Source: Asticcacaulis solisilvae
GTDB taxonomy: Bacteria > Pseudomonadota > Alphaproteobacteria > Caulobacterales > Caulobacteraceae
Assembly (NCBI RefSeq): GCF_017875235.1
Contig: NZ_JAGGMI010000006.1
Span: forward strand, 248,001-312,000
Direction of reading: 5' to 3'
Length of the DNA stretch: 64,000 bases
The notes below the pieces were generated by a model. The model saw nothing but the letters and a program-made list of their open reading frames with translations. It searched no databases and was not told the origin of the DNA. Position numbers and translations under genes: made by a program. Below, one piece after another: positions 43,869-52,429 of this stretch. How positions within the stretch are numbered: position 1 is the stretch's first letter; each line of letters starts with the position of its first letter.

Positions 43869-45023
43869 ATGATCACCACCCTCGCTATTTCCGGCTACCG
43901 TTCATTGCGTGACGTTCGGGTCGCGCTGGAGCCGTTGAATGTGGTGACCGGCGCCAACGGCGCCGGCAAATCGAGCCTGTATCGCGCCCTGCGCCTTTTG
44001 GCCGATATCGCCCAGGGCCGTATCATCCGGGCATTGGCGAGCGAAGGCGGTCTGGTCTTTACCCTGTGGGCAGGGCCGGAACAGTTCTCGCGCGAAATGA
44101 AGGCCGGCACTCAACGTGTGCAGGGTCTGGTGCGTAAGAAGCCGATTTCCCTCAAGCTTGGTTTTTCGACTGACGCGTATGGTTATGCCATCGACCTGGG
44201 GCGGCCGGTGCCCGATGGTTCAATGTTTAACGCCGACCCCCAGATCAAGGTCGAAAGCCTTTGGGTTGGCCAGGTTTTGCGTGCCCGCAACGAGATCGCC
44301 AGCCGCAAGGGTCCGGGGGTTCGCATTCGTGGTGAGGACGGCGCTTGGTCGCAGACCTTTACCGACCTGTCGCCGTTCGACAGCATGATGACCCACGCCG
44401 CCGATCCGGGCAAGGCGGTCGAATTGCTGCGCCTGCGCGAAATGATGCGCAACTGGCGGTTCTATGACCACTTCCGGACTGATCGCGACGCGCCGGCGCG
44501 TCATCTGCAGATAGGCACCTATACGCCCGTCCTGGCCAGCGACGGCAGCGACCTGGCCGCGGCCATCCAGACCATTATCGAAATCGGCTTTGTCGAAGAT
44601 CTGTCCAGCGCCGTCGACGATGCTTTTCCTGGATCGAAAATCTTCGTGACGGGCGACAGCGGTTACTTCGAGCTGGAGATGCAGCAAAAGGGATTGCTGC
44701 GGCCGCTGAAGGCGGCCGAACTGTCCGATGGCACCTTGCGTTATCTGCTGCTGATGGCGGCCTTGCTGTCGCCCCGCCCGCCGGCTTTCATGGTGCTGAA
44801 CGAACCTGAAATGAGCCTGCATCCGGATCTTTTGCCGGCGCTGGGGCGGTTGATCGCGAAAGCTTCGGAGCGCAGCCAGATACTGGTCGTGTCGCATTCC
44901 CACGAACTGGTCGACGCCCTGACGGCGGCGAAGGCCACGAACCGTATCGTGCTTGAAAAGGTGCTCGGCGAAACCGAGATCGCTGATAATGACCCGCCGC
45001 CCTGGGAGTGGCCTTCGCGATGA
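43869..45023 (+). CDS. AAA-family ATPase (SMC/RecF-like, COG4637 type)
   Basis: A 384-residue ABC-type ATPase without a coiled-coil. ISGYRSLRDVRVALEPLNVVTGANGAGKSSLYRALRLLADIAQG has Walker A at residues 29-36. The signature-like LSDGTLRYLLLMAAL, Walker B AFMVLNEPEMSLHPDLLPALGRL and the switch VVSHSHELV are in the second half. Such stand-alone ATPases resemble the ATPase half of OLD-type nucleases but no TOPRIM domain follows. Its stop overlaps the start of an HD-hydrolase gene (ATGA), so the two are probably one functional unit. Confidence 0.88.
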   Translation: MITTLAISGYRSLRDVRVALEPLNVVTGANGAGKSSLYRALRLLADIAQGRIIRALASEGGLVFTLWAGPEQFSREMKAGTQRVQGLVRKKPISLKLGFSTDAYGYAIDLGRPVPDGSMFNADPQIKVESLWVGQVLRARNEIASRKGPGVRIRGEDGAWSQTFTDLSPFDSMMTHAADPGKAVELLRLREMMRNWRFYDHFRTDRDAPARHLQIGTYTPVLASDGSDLAAAIQTIIEIGFVEDLSSAVDDAFPGSKIFVTGDSGYFELEMQQKGLLRPLKAAELSDGTLRYLLLMAALLSPRPPAFMVLNEPEMSLHPDLLPALGRLIAKASERSQILVVSHSHELVDALTAAKATNRIVLEKVLGETEIADNDPPPWEWPSR

Positions 45024-45640
45024 CCGCACAAGAGCTGGAACGTGTATGGGATGAGCTGGCGGAAAGGCTGGGGCTTGGGCCGGAAGTCTGGCCCAGGATC
45101 GTAGCGGCCTACAGCGAACCGCAGCGGCGCTATCATACGCTCGATCATATCGCCGCCGTGGTAGCGGACTTTCTGCCGATGCAGGACCGGTTTGATGATA
45201 CCGATGCGGCGCTCCTGGCCCTGTTCTTCCACGACATCGTCTATGACCCGGCGCGTTCCGACAACGAAGAGCGCAGCGCCGAAGCGGTACGTGACCTGTT
45301 GACGAGTGAAACAGCCGATCGCGCCTGCGCGCATATCCTTGCCACGAAAAAGCACGAGGCCAGCACACCCGATGCCGCGCTGGTCGTCGATATCGACATG
45401 GCGATCCTGGCCGCGCCGTGGCAGGACTATCTGCGCTATGCCGAGAATGTGGCGCGTGAATACCTGCCGGTCTATGGCGCCGAAGCCTATAAGGCAGGGC
45501 GCTGCGAGATGTTTCTCAAACCCGTGCAGAACCGGCGCGTCTTCCTGACGGAGGTCTTCGCGCCGCGTGAAGCGGCCGCCCAGCGCAATATCCGCGATGA
45601 ACTCACGCTTTGGGCGTCCGGCGGGTTGCCGGGGCTGTGA
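45020..45640 (+). CDS. HD-superfamily predicted phosphohydrolase (COG4339 type)
   Basis: A 206-residue protein. AAYSEPQRRYHTLDHIAAVVADFL, ALFFHDIVYDPARSDNEERSAE, ILATKKHEA and VVDIDMAILA supply the H...HD...H...D metal-binding pattern of the COG4339 group. Databases often give this group a misleading receptor-subunit name. Substrate unknown. The start ATG 45020 overlaps the ATPase stop by four bases (ATGA), indicating translational coupling. Confidence 0.85.
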   Translation: MTAQELERVWDELAERLGLGPEVWPRIVAAYSEPQRRYHTLDHIAAVVADFLPMQDRFDDTDAALLALFFHDIVYDPARSDNEERSAEAVRDLLTSETADRACAHILATKKHEASTPDAALVVDIDMAILAAPWQDYLRYAENVAREYLPVYGAEAYKAGRCEMFLKPVQNRRVFLTEVFAPREAAAQRNIRDELTLWASGGLPGL

Positions 45641-45675
45641 AACCGCCCATATAAGGCGCCACAACGGAGGATCCC

Positions 45676-46338
45676 ATGAGCCAGATGATTACGCTTACAC
45701 GTCCGGACGGCGGCCAGATCGCTGCCTATTCCGCTGGTGAAGATCCGGCGCGGCCGGGTGTCATTGTCCTACAGGAGTGGTGGGGGCTCAACGACCATAT
45801 CAAGGCGATAGCCGACCGTTTCGAGGGCGAGGGGTTCAATGCCCTGGCGCCTGACCTGTTCCAGGGCCGCGTCACCAAGGACGCCAACGAAGCGTCGCAC
45901 ATGATGAACGGGCTCGACTTTCCGGGTGCGGTGCACGAGGACATCGCCGCCGCGAAAGACTGGTTGCGTGAACGCTCGGCGTCGGTCGCGGTGATGGGCT
46001 TCTGCATGGGTGGAGCACTGGCCATTGCTTCGGCCGCGCGCCTGAAAGGGTTGTCCGCCGGGGTCTGTTTCTATGGCGTGCCGCCGAAGTCCTTTGCCGA
46101 CCCCAAGGATATCGTCATTCCGCTCCAGGGCCATTTCGGCAGCAAGGACGATTGGGTGACACCCGCCGTCGTCGCCGACATGGAAGCAGCCATGAAGGCT
46201 GCGGGCAATCCGCCGGAATTCTATTCCTATGAGGCCGACCATGCCTTCTTCAACAAGACCCGTCCGGAAGTCTATGACGCCGAAGCCGCCGAAGCTGCGT
46301 GGCAGCGGACGATCCGGTTCCTGAAAACGCACGTCTAA
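45676..46338 (+). CDS. Dienelactone hydrolase-family protein
   Basis: A 220-residue alpha/beta hydrolase. VIVLQEWWGLNDHIKAIADRFEGEGFNALAPDLFQGR is the canonical N-terminal pattern. GFCMGGALA gives a Cys nucleophile as in true dienelactone hydrolases. GSKDDWVTP supplies the acid and EADHAFFNKTRPEVY the His. The start has GGAGG just upstream. It is only distantly related to the three tandem Ser-type hydrolases at 28-31 kb. Confidence 0.9.
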   Translation: MSQMITLTRPDGGQIAAYSAGEDPARPGVIVLQEWWGLNDHIKAIADRFEGEGFNALAPDLFQGRVTKDANEASHMMNGLDFPGAVHEDIAAAKDWLRERSASVAVMGFCMGGALAIASAARLKGLSAGVCFYGVPPKSFADPKDIVIPLQGHFGSKDDWVTPAVVADMEAAMKAAGNPPEFYSYEADHAFFNKTRPEVYDAEAAEAAWQRTIRFLKTHV

Positions 46339-46356
46339 CCTCGCGTCATTGACCTT

Positions 46357-46364
46357 TTAACCAT
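46357..46364 (+). promoter_or_regulatory. CtrA-like half site upstream of RNase D
   Basis: TTAACCAT matches the half site of the alphaproteobacterial cell-cycle regulator CtrA. It lies 50 bases before the RNase D start. The second half is poor, so this may be chance. Confidence 0.25.
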
Positions 46365-46414
46365 TTGGGCTTAGGCCGTTACGCTTCTTCAGACCTCCGT
46401 AAAGGGCGTACTCC

Positions 46415-47035
46415 TTGACCGTATTCTACCACGAAGGCGACTTGCCCGACGGCCTCGACCTTGGCGCCATCGTTGCCATCGACTCCGAGACCATGGGCCT
46501 GCGGTTCCGCCGCGATGGCCTGTGCGTCGTCCAGCTGTCGGGCGGTGACGGCAATGCCCATGTCGTGCGCCTCGACCGCCAGACCTATCACTGCCCGAAC
46601 CTGAAGCGCCTGCTCACGGACGGCAATGTCCTGAAGCTATTCCATTACGGGCGCTTCGATATCGGCATGTTCATGCTGCACCTCGATGTCGTCACGGCGC
46701 CGGTCTACTGCACCAAGATCGCGTCGAAACTGGCGCGCACCTACACCGACCGTCACGGCCTCAAGGACCTGGTGCGCGAACTGCTGAATGTCGATATGTC
46801 CAAGCAGCAGCAAAGCTCGGACTGGGGCAATGAGACGCTGAGCCCCGAACAATTGGCCTATGCGGCATCGGATGTGCTGCACTTGCACGCACTGCGCGAC
46901 CGCCTCAACACCATGCTGGCGCGGGAAGGGCGGGTGGAGCTGGCCCAGGGCTGCTTTGACTTTTTGCCGCACCGCGTCAAACTGGATTTGGCAGGATGGG
47001 AAGATTGCGATATTTTCGCGCATAGCTGGGCATAG
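46415..47035 (+). CDS. RNase D-type 3'-5' exonuclease
   Basis: This 206-residue DEDD exonuclease lacks the HRDC domains of full RNase D. IVAIDSETMGL (Asp, Glu), LFHYGRFDIGMFM (Asp) and LAYAASDVLHLHAL (Tyr, Asp) are the ExoI-III motifs. Such short forms process RNA 3' ends. The start appears to be TTG 46415, with AGGG eight bases upstream; MTVFYHEGDLPDGLDLG matches typical family N-termini. It heads the RNase D - lptC - lptA - lptB cluster. Confidence 0.9.
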   Translation: MTVFYHEGDLPDGLDLGAIVAIDSETMGLRFRRDGLCVVQLSGGDGNAHVVRLDRQTYHCPNLKRLLTDGNVLKLFHYGRFDIGMFMLHLDVVTAPVYCTKIASKLARTYTDRHGLKDLVRELLNVDMSKQQQSSDWGNETLSPEQLAYAASDVLHLHALRDRLNTMLAREGRVELAQGCFDFLPHRVKLDLAGWEDCDIFAHSWA

Positions 47036-47059
47036 GCGCCTGGTAGGAACGCAATTTTC

Positions 47060-47746
47060 ATGGCCACGCCACTGACGGATATTACTGCGCGCTTCGAGCC
47101 GGCCGTCGATGCCGAGACCGAGGCCGCCCAGCGCCGGACGCACCTGGCGCAGCAGGTCGCCGCGGTCCGCCGCCGGTCGCGCCGCATCAAGACGCTGCGC
47201 ACGGTTCTGCCGGCATTGATCATCGGCATCGCGCTTCTGAATGTCGGCTGGATCGCCGTGACGGGTATCCTGGGTTCGCTCAATCCCTTTGTTCCGCAAG
47301 GCCGGGAAATTCGCGCCATCAATCCGCGCTATTCGGGTTTGAGCGGCTCGGGCTCGCCGTTCACCATCAGCGGGCTCGAGGCGATCCAGCAGGGCAACGA
47401 CCTGACGCGGGTTAATCTCAAGGGGCCGGCCATCGACTTCAAGGGCGAAGGCGACAAATCAACCCACATTTCGTCGGCCAACGGCGTCTATGACGCCAAT
47501 CGGGGCCTGTTCCATCTTACGGGCAATGTCGTCATGCGCTCGGGCGGCTCGGACATGACCTTCCGCACCGAGGCGGCCGTGATTAACCTTAAGGACTTGA
47601 CGATCTCCGGCGACAAACGCATTGAAGGAACCGGAAGCATGGGCCATATTGTGGGCGAGTCCTTCATGATTTCGAAAAACGGCGCCGACGTCGTTTTCCG
47701 GGGACGGGGCGACAGCAAGGTCTGGACGACGCTCAACAGGAAATAG
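47060..47746 (+). CDS. lptC: LPS export protein LptC
   Basis: This 228-residue bitopic inner-membrane protein has a basic cytosolic N-terminus of about 45 residues, longer than in E. coli. One membrane helix follows (TVLPALIIGIALLNVGWIAVTGILG), then a periplasmic beta-jellyroll with ISGLEAIQQGNDLTRVNLKG and FHLTGNVVMRSGGSDMTFRTEAAVINL. LptC links LptBFG to LptA. lptA starts 11 bases downstream. Confidence 0.9.
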   Translation: MATPLTDITARFEPAVDAETEAAQRRTHLAQQVAAVRRRSRRIKTLRTVLPALIIGIALLNVGWIAVTGILGSLNPFVPQGREIRAINPRYSGLSGSGSPFTISGLEAIQQGNDLTRVNLKGPAIDFKGEGDKSTHISSANGVYDANRGLFHLTGNVVMRSGGSDMTFRTEAAVINLKDLTISGDKRIEGTGSMGHIVGESFMISKNGADVVFRGRGDSKVWTTLNRK

Positions 47747-47757
47747 GCGCGTAAGGC

Positions 47758-48288
47758 ATGAGAAACGGACGGACGATGAATATTCGCATTGGAGCGGCTC
47801 TGACGGTTCTGGCTTTGACAGCGGGCGGGGCGACGGCACAGGTGTCGGGGCAAGGCGGACCGGTTCAGATCGGCGCGGATTCCCAGCGTATCGAGCAGCA
47901 AGCCAACGCCATGTACTTGGATGGTCGTGTCGAGATTTTGCAGGATAAGGCACGTCTGCGTACCGATCACGCGACGATTACCTACGCCGAACCGGGTGGC
48001 GACATCAATCGTATTGAGGCGACCGGGAACATCTTCTACGTCACGGTTGATGCCCAGGGCCAGCAGACCATCATGAAGGGTGACAACGCCGTCTACACCA
48101 AGGCGGACGACACCATGGTGGTGACCGGCAACGTCATCCTGCAGCAAGGCCAGAACGTCTCGACCGGCAACCGGCTGGTGTCGCAGGTGTCGAAGGGCAT
48201 CACGACCTTCACCGCCAATCCCGGCGGCCAGACCAAGGGCCGGGTGCGCAGTGTCCTTTATCCCAACAACAACAGGCCCGCGCAGTAA
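47758..48288 (+). CDS. lptA: LPS transport periplasmic protein LptA
   Basis: A 176-residue periplasmic protein. A signal peptide (IGAALTVLALTAGGATAQ) precedes the OstA jellyroll: PVQIGADSQRIEQQANAMYLDGRVEILQDKARLRTDHATITY, then DNAVYTKADDTMVVTGNVILQQGQNVSTGNRLV. LptA forms the periplasmic bridge for LPS. ATG 47776 (MNIRIG) is an equally good start and would give a shorter n-region. Confidence 0.9.
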   Translation: MRNGRTMNIRIGAALTVLALTAGGATAQVSGQGGPVQIGADSQRIEQQANAMYLDGRVEILQDKARLRTDHATITYAEPGGDINRIEATGNIFYVTVDAQGQQTIMKGDNAVYTKADDTMVVTGNVILQQGQNVSTGNRLVSQVSKGITTFTANPGGQTKGRVRSVLYPNNNRPAQ

Positions 48289-48304
48289 GCGGAGACATAT
48301 CCAA

Positions 48305-49081
48305 GTGAGCGCGGACGCATTTTCAGCCTCTTCGAAGGCCACGGCTGACCGGATCGCCACGGGCGATGGCATCGTGGTCGAAGGCATCGGCAAGACCTAC
48401 AAGGACCGCGCTGTCGTCAAGAGCGTGTCGCTCAAGCTTGGCCGCGGCGAAGTCGTGGGTCTTCTGGGTCCCAACGGCGCCGGCAAGACGACCTGCTTCT
48501 ACATGATCACCGGCCTGGTAGAGGCCGACTATGGTTCGATCACGCTCGACGGCCAGGACATCACGCACCAGCCGATGTATCAGCGCGCGCGCCTCGGCAT
48601 CGGCTACCTGCCGCAGGAAGCGTCGATCTTCCGCGGCATGAATGTCGAGCAGAACATCACCGCCGTTCTGGAGCTGCGCGAGAAGAACCCGGCCAAGGTC
48701 AAGGAAGACTGCGTCCGCCTGCTCGAAGACCTGCACATCACCCATATCCGCAACTCACCGGCCTCGGCCCTGTCGGGCGGTGAACGCCGCCGTGTCGAAA
48801 TCGCCCGGGCGCTGGCCGGCAAGCCGTCCTTCATGCTGCTCGACGAGCCCTTCGCCGGTATCGACCCGCTGGCCATCAGCGATATCCGCGACGTCATCGG
48901 CTACCTGAAGAGCCGGGGCATCGGTATCCTGATCACCGACCACAATGTTCGCGAGACGCTGGAAATCGTCGATCGCGCCTCGATCATCCATTCGGGCGAA
49001 GTGCTGTTCGAAGGCTCGGCGGATGCCATCACGCACGACCCGGAAGTCCGCCGCGTTTATCTCGGCGAGTCGTTCCACTAA
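48305..49081 (+). CDS. lptB: LPS export ABC transporter ATPase LptB
   Basis: A 258-residue ATPase that powers LPS extraction. Walker A is LLGPNGAGKTTCFYM, the Q-loop lies in LPQEASIFRGMNVEQNI and the signature in SALSGGERRRVEIARALA. Walker B is FMLLDEPFAGIDP and the H-loop LITDHNVRETL. An N-terminal extension of about 20 Ala/Ser residues is present. The start is GTG 48305, with GGAGA ten bases upstream. Confidence 0.95.
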   Translation: MSADAFSASSKATADRIATGDGIVVEGIGKTYKDRAVVKSVSLKLGRGEVVGLLGPNGAGKTTCFYMITGLVEADYGSITLDGQDITHQPMYQRARLGIGYLPQEASIFRGMNVEQNITAVLELREKNPAKVKEDCVRLLEDLHITHIRNSPASALSGGERRRVEIARALAGKPSFMLLDEPFAGIDPLAISDIRDVIGYLKSRGIGILITDHNVRETLEIVDRASIIHSGEVLFEGSADAITHDPEVRRVYLGESFH

Positions 49082-49094
49082 ATCAGGGTTATCG

Positions 49095-49232
49095 GCCCCC
49101 ACCACCGCATCTCAGCTCCGCTTCGTGCGGTCCCCCTCCCCACTCGCACCTTTGCGTGGCAACGCCTGCGCCGCTCATGGGGAGGGGACCGCACGAGCGA
49201 GCCTCTGGCGAGCGAGATGCGGTGGTGGGGGC
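49095..49232. repeat. Family-1 nested inverted repeat, copy E
   Basis: The copy has a perfect 19-bp terminal inverted repeat starting GCCCCCACCACCGCATCTC (49095-49113 with 49214-49232). The core blocks GGTCCCCCTCCCC and GGGGAGGGGACC enclose about 40 bp. It lies 14 bases after the lptB stop and upstream of rpoN. Confidence 0.85.
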
Positions 49233-49267
49233 AATTACCCTCCACCCGCATATCATCCCCAGCTTCG

Positions 49268-49275
49268 TTAACCAT
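49268..49275 (+). promoter_or_regulatory. CtrA-like half site upstream of rpoN
   Basis: TTAACCAT is followed, after the CtrA-typical spacing of seven bases from TTAA, by TACC instead of TTAA. It lies 110 bases upstream of the rpoN start. This would fit cell-cycle control in a Caulobacterales but is only suggestive. Confidence 0.3.
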
Positions 49276-49383
49276 ATTTACCCGGTGTTCATCCCTTTGC
49301 CGCAACGTGCCAAAACTTGGCTACCGGCAAGACTTTAGTGATTAATTTCGGTCATAGTGCCGGCAATTGATCGGGATTACGGA

Positions 49384-50910
49384 ATGGCGCTCGGACAAAG
49401 GCTCGAAATCAGGCAGGGACAGGGGCTGGTTATCACGCCCCAGCTGCAGCAGGCGATCAAGCTGCTGCAATTGTCGAATCTTGAACTCGAGGCCGTCATC
49501 GAGGCCGAGCTGGAGCGCAACCCGCTGCTGCAGCGCGAGGACGGCGACGGGCCGGTCGATACCACCCACGAAATCGACGCCCCCGCCGACAGCGACAAGG
49601 ACTACGAGTCGCGCGAACTGGAACTGTCCGACCGCGACACAGCCATCGCCAATAACGACATCGACGCCTCGGCGTCCGACGTCTATGGCGACGACGAACC
49701 GCCGGTGCGCGAACGCGAATCCGCGGCCGCCGACACCAGCGAAGGCCCCATGGTCGACTGGTCCAAGACGGGCAAGGGCGGCGGAGGCTTCGATGGCGAC
49801 GACGACAGCCTGGAACGCTCGCTGACGCGTGAAAAGACCCTCAACGAACACCTGACCGACCAGGCGCTGATCGCCCATTTCTCGGCGCCCGAAATGGCCA
49901 TTGCCCAGATACTGATCGATGCCGTCGACGAGGCCGGCTATATGCGCGCCTCGCTGGAGGAAATCGCCGACCGCCTGGGCTGTGAGCTTGAACTGGTCCA
50001 GAAGGTCCTGACCGCCTGCCAGGGCTTCGAGCCGACGGGCATCATGGCGACTTCGGTACCGGAATGCCTGAAGCTGCAACTGGTCGAACGCAACCGCTTC
50101 GATCCGGCCATGGCGGTCCTGCTCGACAACCTCGAAATGCTGGCGCGCCGCGACCTCAGCGCCCTGCGTAAGGCGTGCGGCGTCGATGACGAAGACCTGG
50201 CCGAGATGATTTCGGAACTGAAATCGCTCAATCCGCGTCCCGGCGCCCAGTTCGACACCGAGCCGTCGCACGCCGTCGTGCCCGATGTCTTCGTCCGTTC
50301 GGACGCCGCCGGCGGCTGGCGCATCGATCTCAACTCCGACACTCTGCCGCGCATCCTGATCGACCAGAAGTACCAGGCCAAGGTGTCTTCGGCGGCCCGC
50401 AGCGATGCGGACAAGAGCTATCTCAACGAATGCCTGAGCCAGGCCAATTGGCTGATCAAGAGCCTGGACCAGCGCGCGCGCACCATCCTCAAGGTGTCGG
50501 CGGAAATCGTCCGCCAGCAGGACAGCTTCTTTGTCCACGGCGTCGAATATCTGCGCCCGCTGAACCTAAAGACGGTTGCCGAGGCGGTCGGCATGCACGA
50601 ATCGACCATCAGCCGCGTCACCTCGAACAAATACATCTCGACGCCGCGCGGCGTGTTTGAACTGAAGTTCTTCTTCACCTCATCGATCGCCTCTTCGGAC
50701 GGCACGGCGGCGCACTCGGCCGAAAGCGTCCGTCACAAGATCAAGAGCCTGATCGACGGCGAAAAGGCGACGGGCGAAGTCCTCAGCGACGACCGCATCG
50801 TCGAGATCCTGAAAGAGGCTGGCGTCGATATCGCGCGCCGCACCGTGGCAAAATATCGCGAGGCCTTGCGCATTCCGTCGTCCGTCGAACGCAAGCGCCA
50901 GACTCGCTGA
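49384..50910 (+). CDS. rpoN: RNA polymerase sigma-54 factor
   Basis: This 508-residue sigma factor has region I, the activator-interacting Gln/Leu-rich segment (LVITPQLQQAIKLLQLSNLELEAVIEAELERNPLLQRED). An acidic region II of about 90 residues follows. The core-binding domain (SLNEHL to EYLRPLNLKTVAEAVGMHESTISRVTSNKYI) comes next. The RpoN box ARRTVAKYREALRIPSS at the end reads the -24 element. ATG 49384 (MALGQRLEIRQ) is preferred over an upstream GTG. Confidence 0.97.
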   Translation: MALGQRLEIRQGQGLVITPQLQQAIKLLQLSNLELEAVIEAELERNPLLQREDGDGPVDTTHEIDAPADSDKDYESRELELSDRDTAIANNDIDASASDVYGDDEPPVRERESAAADTSEGPMVDWSKTGKGGGGFDGDDDSLERSLTREKTLNEHLTDQALIAHFSAPEMAIAQILIDAVDEAGYMRASLEEIADRLGCELELVQKVLTACQGFEPTGIMATSVPECLKLQLVERNRFDPAMAVLLDNLEMLARRDLSALRKACGVDDEDLAEMISELKSLNPRPGAQFDTEPSHAVVPDVFVRSDAAGGWRIDLNSDTLPRILIDQKYQAKVSSAARSDADKSYLNECLSQANWLIKSLDQRARTILKVSAEIVRQQDSFFVHGVEYLRPLNLKTVAEAVGMHESTISRVTSNKYISTPRGVFELKFFFTSSIASSDGTAAHSAESVRHKIKSLIDGEKATGEVLSDDRIVEILKEAGVDIARRTVAKYREALRIPSSVERKRQTR

Positions 50911-51081
50911 TACCGCCTCGCAAGCGACTGAATAATAAAAACAAAGCGCTTTCGGCATGGCATCTTTATGTCGCCGTTTTTACATGAACACAAACGAGTG
51001 ATGTTCAGCACTCGGCCCTTTTTAAATGGTCAGAACGGCGTAGAGTAAAAGGGCCTTCGGGCACTTCCCCGGGGGTTCAGG

Positions 51082-51130
51082 GCGGCCTGCTTATCCATGC
51101 AGGAACCGGACTTCTCCGGTTGCAGGCCGC
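51082..51130 (+). other. Structured leader upstream of hpf
   Basis: The outer stem GCGGCCTGC (51082-51090) pairs with GCAGGCCGC (51122-51130). The inner stem AACCGGA (51104-51110) pairs with TCCGGTT (51115-51121) around CTTC. There is no T-run, so it is a stable leader structure or RNA end rather than a terminator. It ends 31 bases before the hpf ATG. Confidence 0.5.
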
Positions 51131-51161
51131 GGTTCTTATGAAGAACGGAGCGTGTCACGCT

Positions 51162-51833
51162 ATGCAAATTCAAGTCAGTGGAAAACAGTGTGAAGTCGGC
51201 GAAGCCCTCACCCAGCGCATTCAGGACGAACTGAATGCCGGCATCGCCAAGTATTTTGACCGTGGCGGCACCACGGCGGAAGTCACCATTTCCAAGGAAG
51301 GATATATGTTCAGAGCGGACTGTTTCGTCCGCCTCGCGTCCGGCCAGGTACTTGTTTCGCATGCGTTCGGCGGTGACGCCCATTCCGCCTTCACCGGCAC
51401 GCTGGACCACATGGAAAAGCGCGTCCGCCGCTATAAGAACCGCCTGAAGCAGCACCATCATGGCACGCCCGTGAAGGAAGAAGTGGCCAATGTCACCGTC
51501 CTGCGCAGCGCCCCCGCCGATATCGAAGCCGAGGAGGAGCTGGACGACGGCATGGACCACGAGTCCCCGCCTCAGGCCATGATCATTGCCGAAACCGAAC
51601 AGGCGCTGCGCACCATGTCGGTGCCGGCGGCGGTGGCGGAGCTGGAACTGTCCAACTATCCGCTCATCATGTTCCGTAACGCCGCTCACGGCGGTCTGTC
51701 GGTGCTGTATCGCCGCCCCGATGGCAATATCGGCTGGATCGACCCCGAGCGCACCGTCAACGGCAAGAGTCACGGCAAGGCCAATGGCAAGGCCGACACG
51801 TCCGCGCCGGCGCAGTCCGCGGCGGTCATGTAA
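51162..51833 (+). CDS. hpf: Ribosome hibernation promoting factor, long form
   Basis: This 223-residue protein has an N-terminal S30AE domain (MQIQVSGKQCEVGEALTQRIQDELNAGIAKYFDRGGTTAEVTISKEG ... HSAFTGTLDHMEKRVRRYKNRL). The C-terminal domain that dimerises 70S into 100S ribosomes follows (LSNYPLIMFRNAAHGGLSVLYRRPDGNIGWID). ATG 51162 is chosen by family N-terminus and GGAG upstream. Its position between rpoN and ptsN is the common proteobacterial order. Confidence 0.95.
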   Translation: MQIQVSGKQCEVGEALTQRIQDELNAGIAKYFDRGGTTAEVTISKEGYMFRADCFVRLASGQVLVSHAFGGDAHSAFTGTLDHMEKRVRRYKNRLKQHHHGTPVKEEVANVTVLRSAPADIEAEEELDDGMDHESPPQAMIIAETEQALRTMSVPAAVAELELSNYPLIMFRNAAHGGLSVLYRRPDGNIGWIDPERTVNGKSHGKANGKADTSAPAQSAAVM

Positions 51834-51941
51834 TAAAGACTTCACGGCCGGGCGGGTTGACGCGGACAGCGCGCCCGGCTAATGCCTGCCCGGCAAGCCG
51901 GGGGGCTGAAGCACAATAACGCCGCGCATACTGGATTTGTT

Positions 51942-52406
51942 ATGTTTTTGACGAGTTTGCTGGATCGCCACGGTATCAATGGCAATGTCAGCGTGAATTC
52001 GAAGCGCCAGGCCCTTCAGGTCATCGCAGATATAGCTGCGCGACAGCTCGGCCTCGATTCCGCGACGATCCACCACGCCCTTCTGGAGCGTGAGAAGCTG
52101 GGTTCGACCGGTGTTGGCATGGGTGTTGCCGTTCCCCACGCGGCGCTGGCGGGCTTGAACCGGATGCACGGCGTATTCCTGCGCCTCGAAGCCGCCGTCG
52201 ATTACGAAGCCATTGATGATCGTCCCGTGGACCTGATCTTCGCGCTGCTGGCGCCGGAAGACGCCGGCACCGAGCACCTGCGCGCCCTGGCCAAGGTGTC
52301 GCGCGTGCTGCGTCAGAAGGACCTGCGCGATCAGCTGCGGGCCGTCGAGAGCAACGATGCGATCTATGCGCTGCTGACGGATATCGCGGATTCCAACGCG
52401 GCTTAG
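51942..52406 (+). CDS. ptsN: Nitrogen-PTS EIIA component PtsN
   Basis: A 154-residue EIIA(Ntr) protein. GSTGVGMGVAVPHAAL holds the phosphorylated His66. VFLRLEAAVDYEAIDDRPVDLIFALLAPEDAGTEHLRALAKVSRVLRQKDL is the conserved helical part. It receives phosphate from the PTS(Ntr) chain and controls K+ uptake, (p)ppGpp or sigma-54 output in relatives. ATG 51942 is preferred over an in-frame ATG 60 bases upstream that lies in a GC hairpin. Confidence 0.93.
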   Translation: MFLTSLLDRHGINGNVSVNSKRQALQVIADIAARQLGLDSATIHHALLEREKLGSTGVGMGVAVPHAALAGLNRMHGVFLRLEAAVDYEAIDDRPVDLIFALLAPEDAGTEHLRALAKVSRVLRQKDLRDQLRAVESNDAIYALLTDIADSNAA

Positions 52407-52429
52407 CGCTGAATTGCTGATGTAGGTTT

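Noticed and set aside
45008-45019. Upstream GTG/TTG-type start giving MAFAM for the HD gene
   Set aside because: The ATGA overlap at 45020 is a standard coupled start and matches family length.
51847-51879. GC hairpin between hpf and ptsN as a terminator
   Set aside because: An 8-bp stem exists but no T-run follows, and hpf-ptsN are usually co-transcribed.
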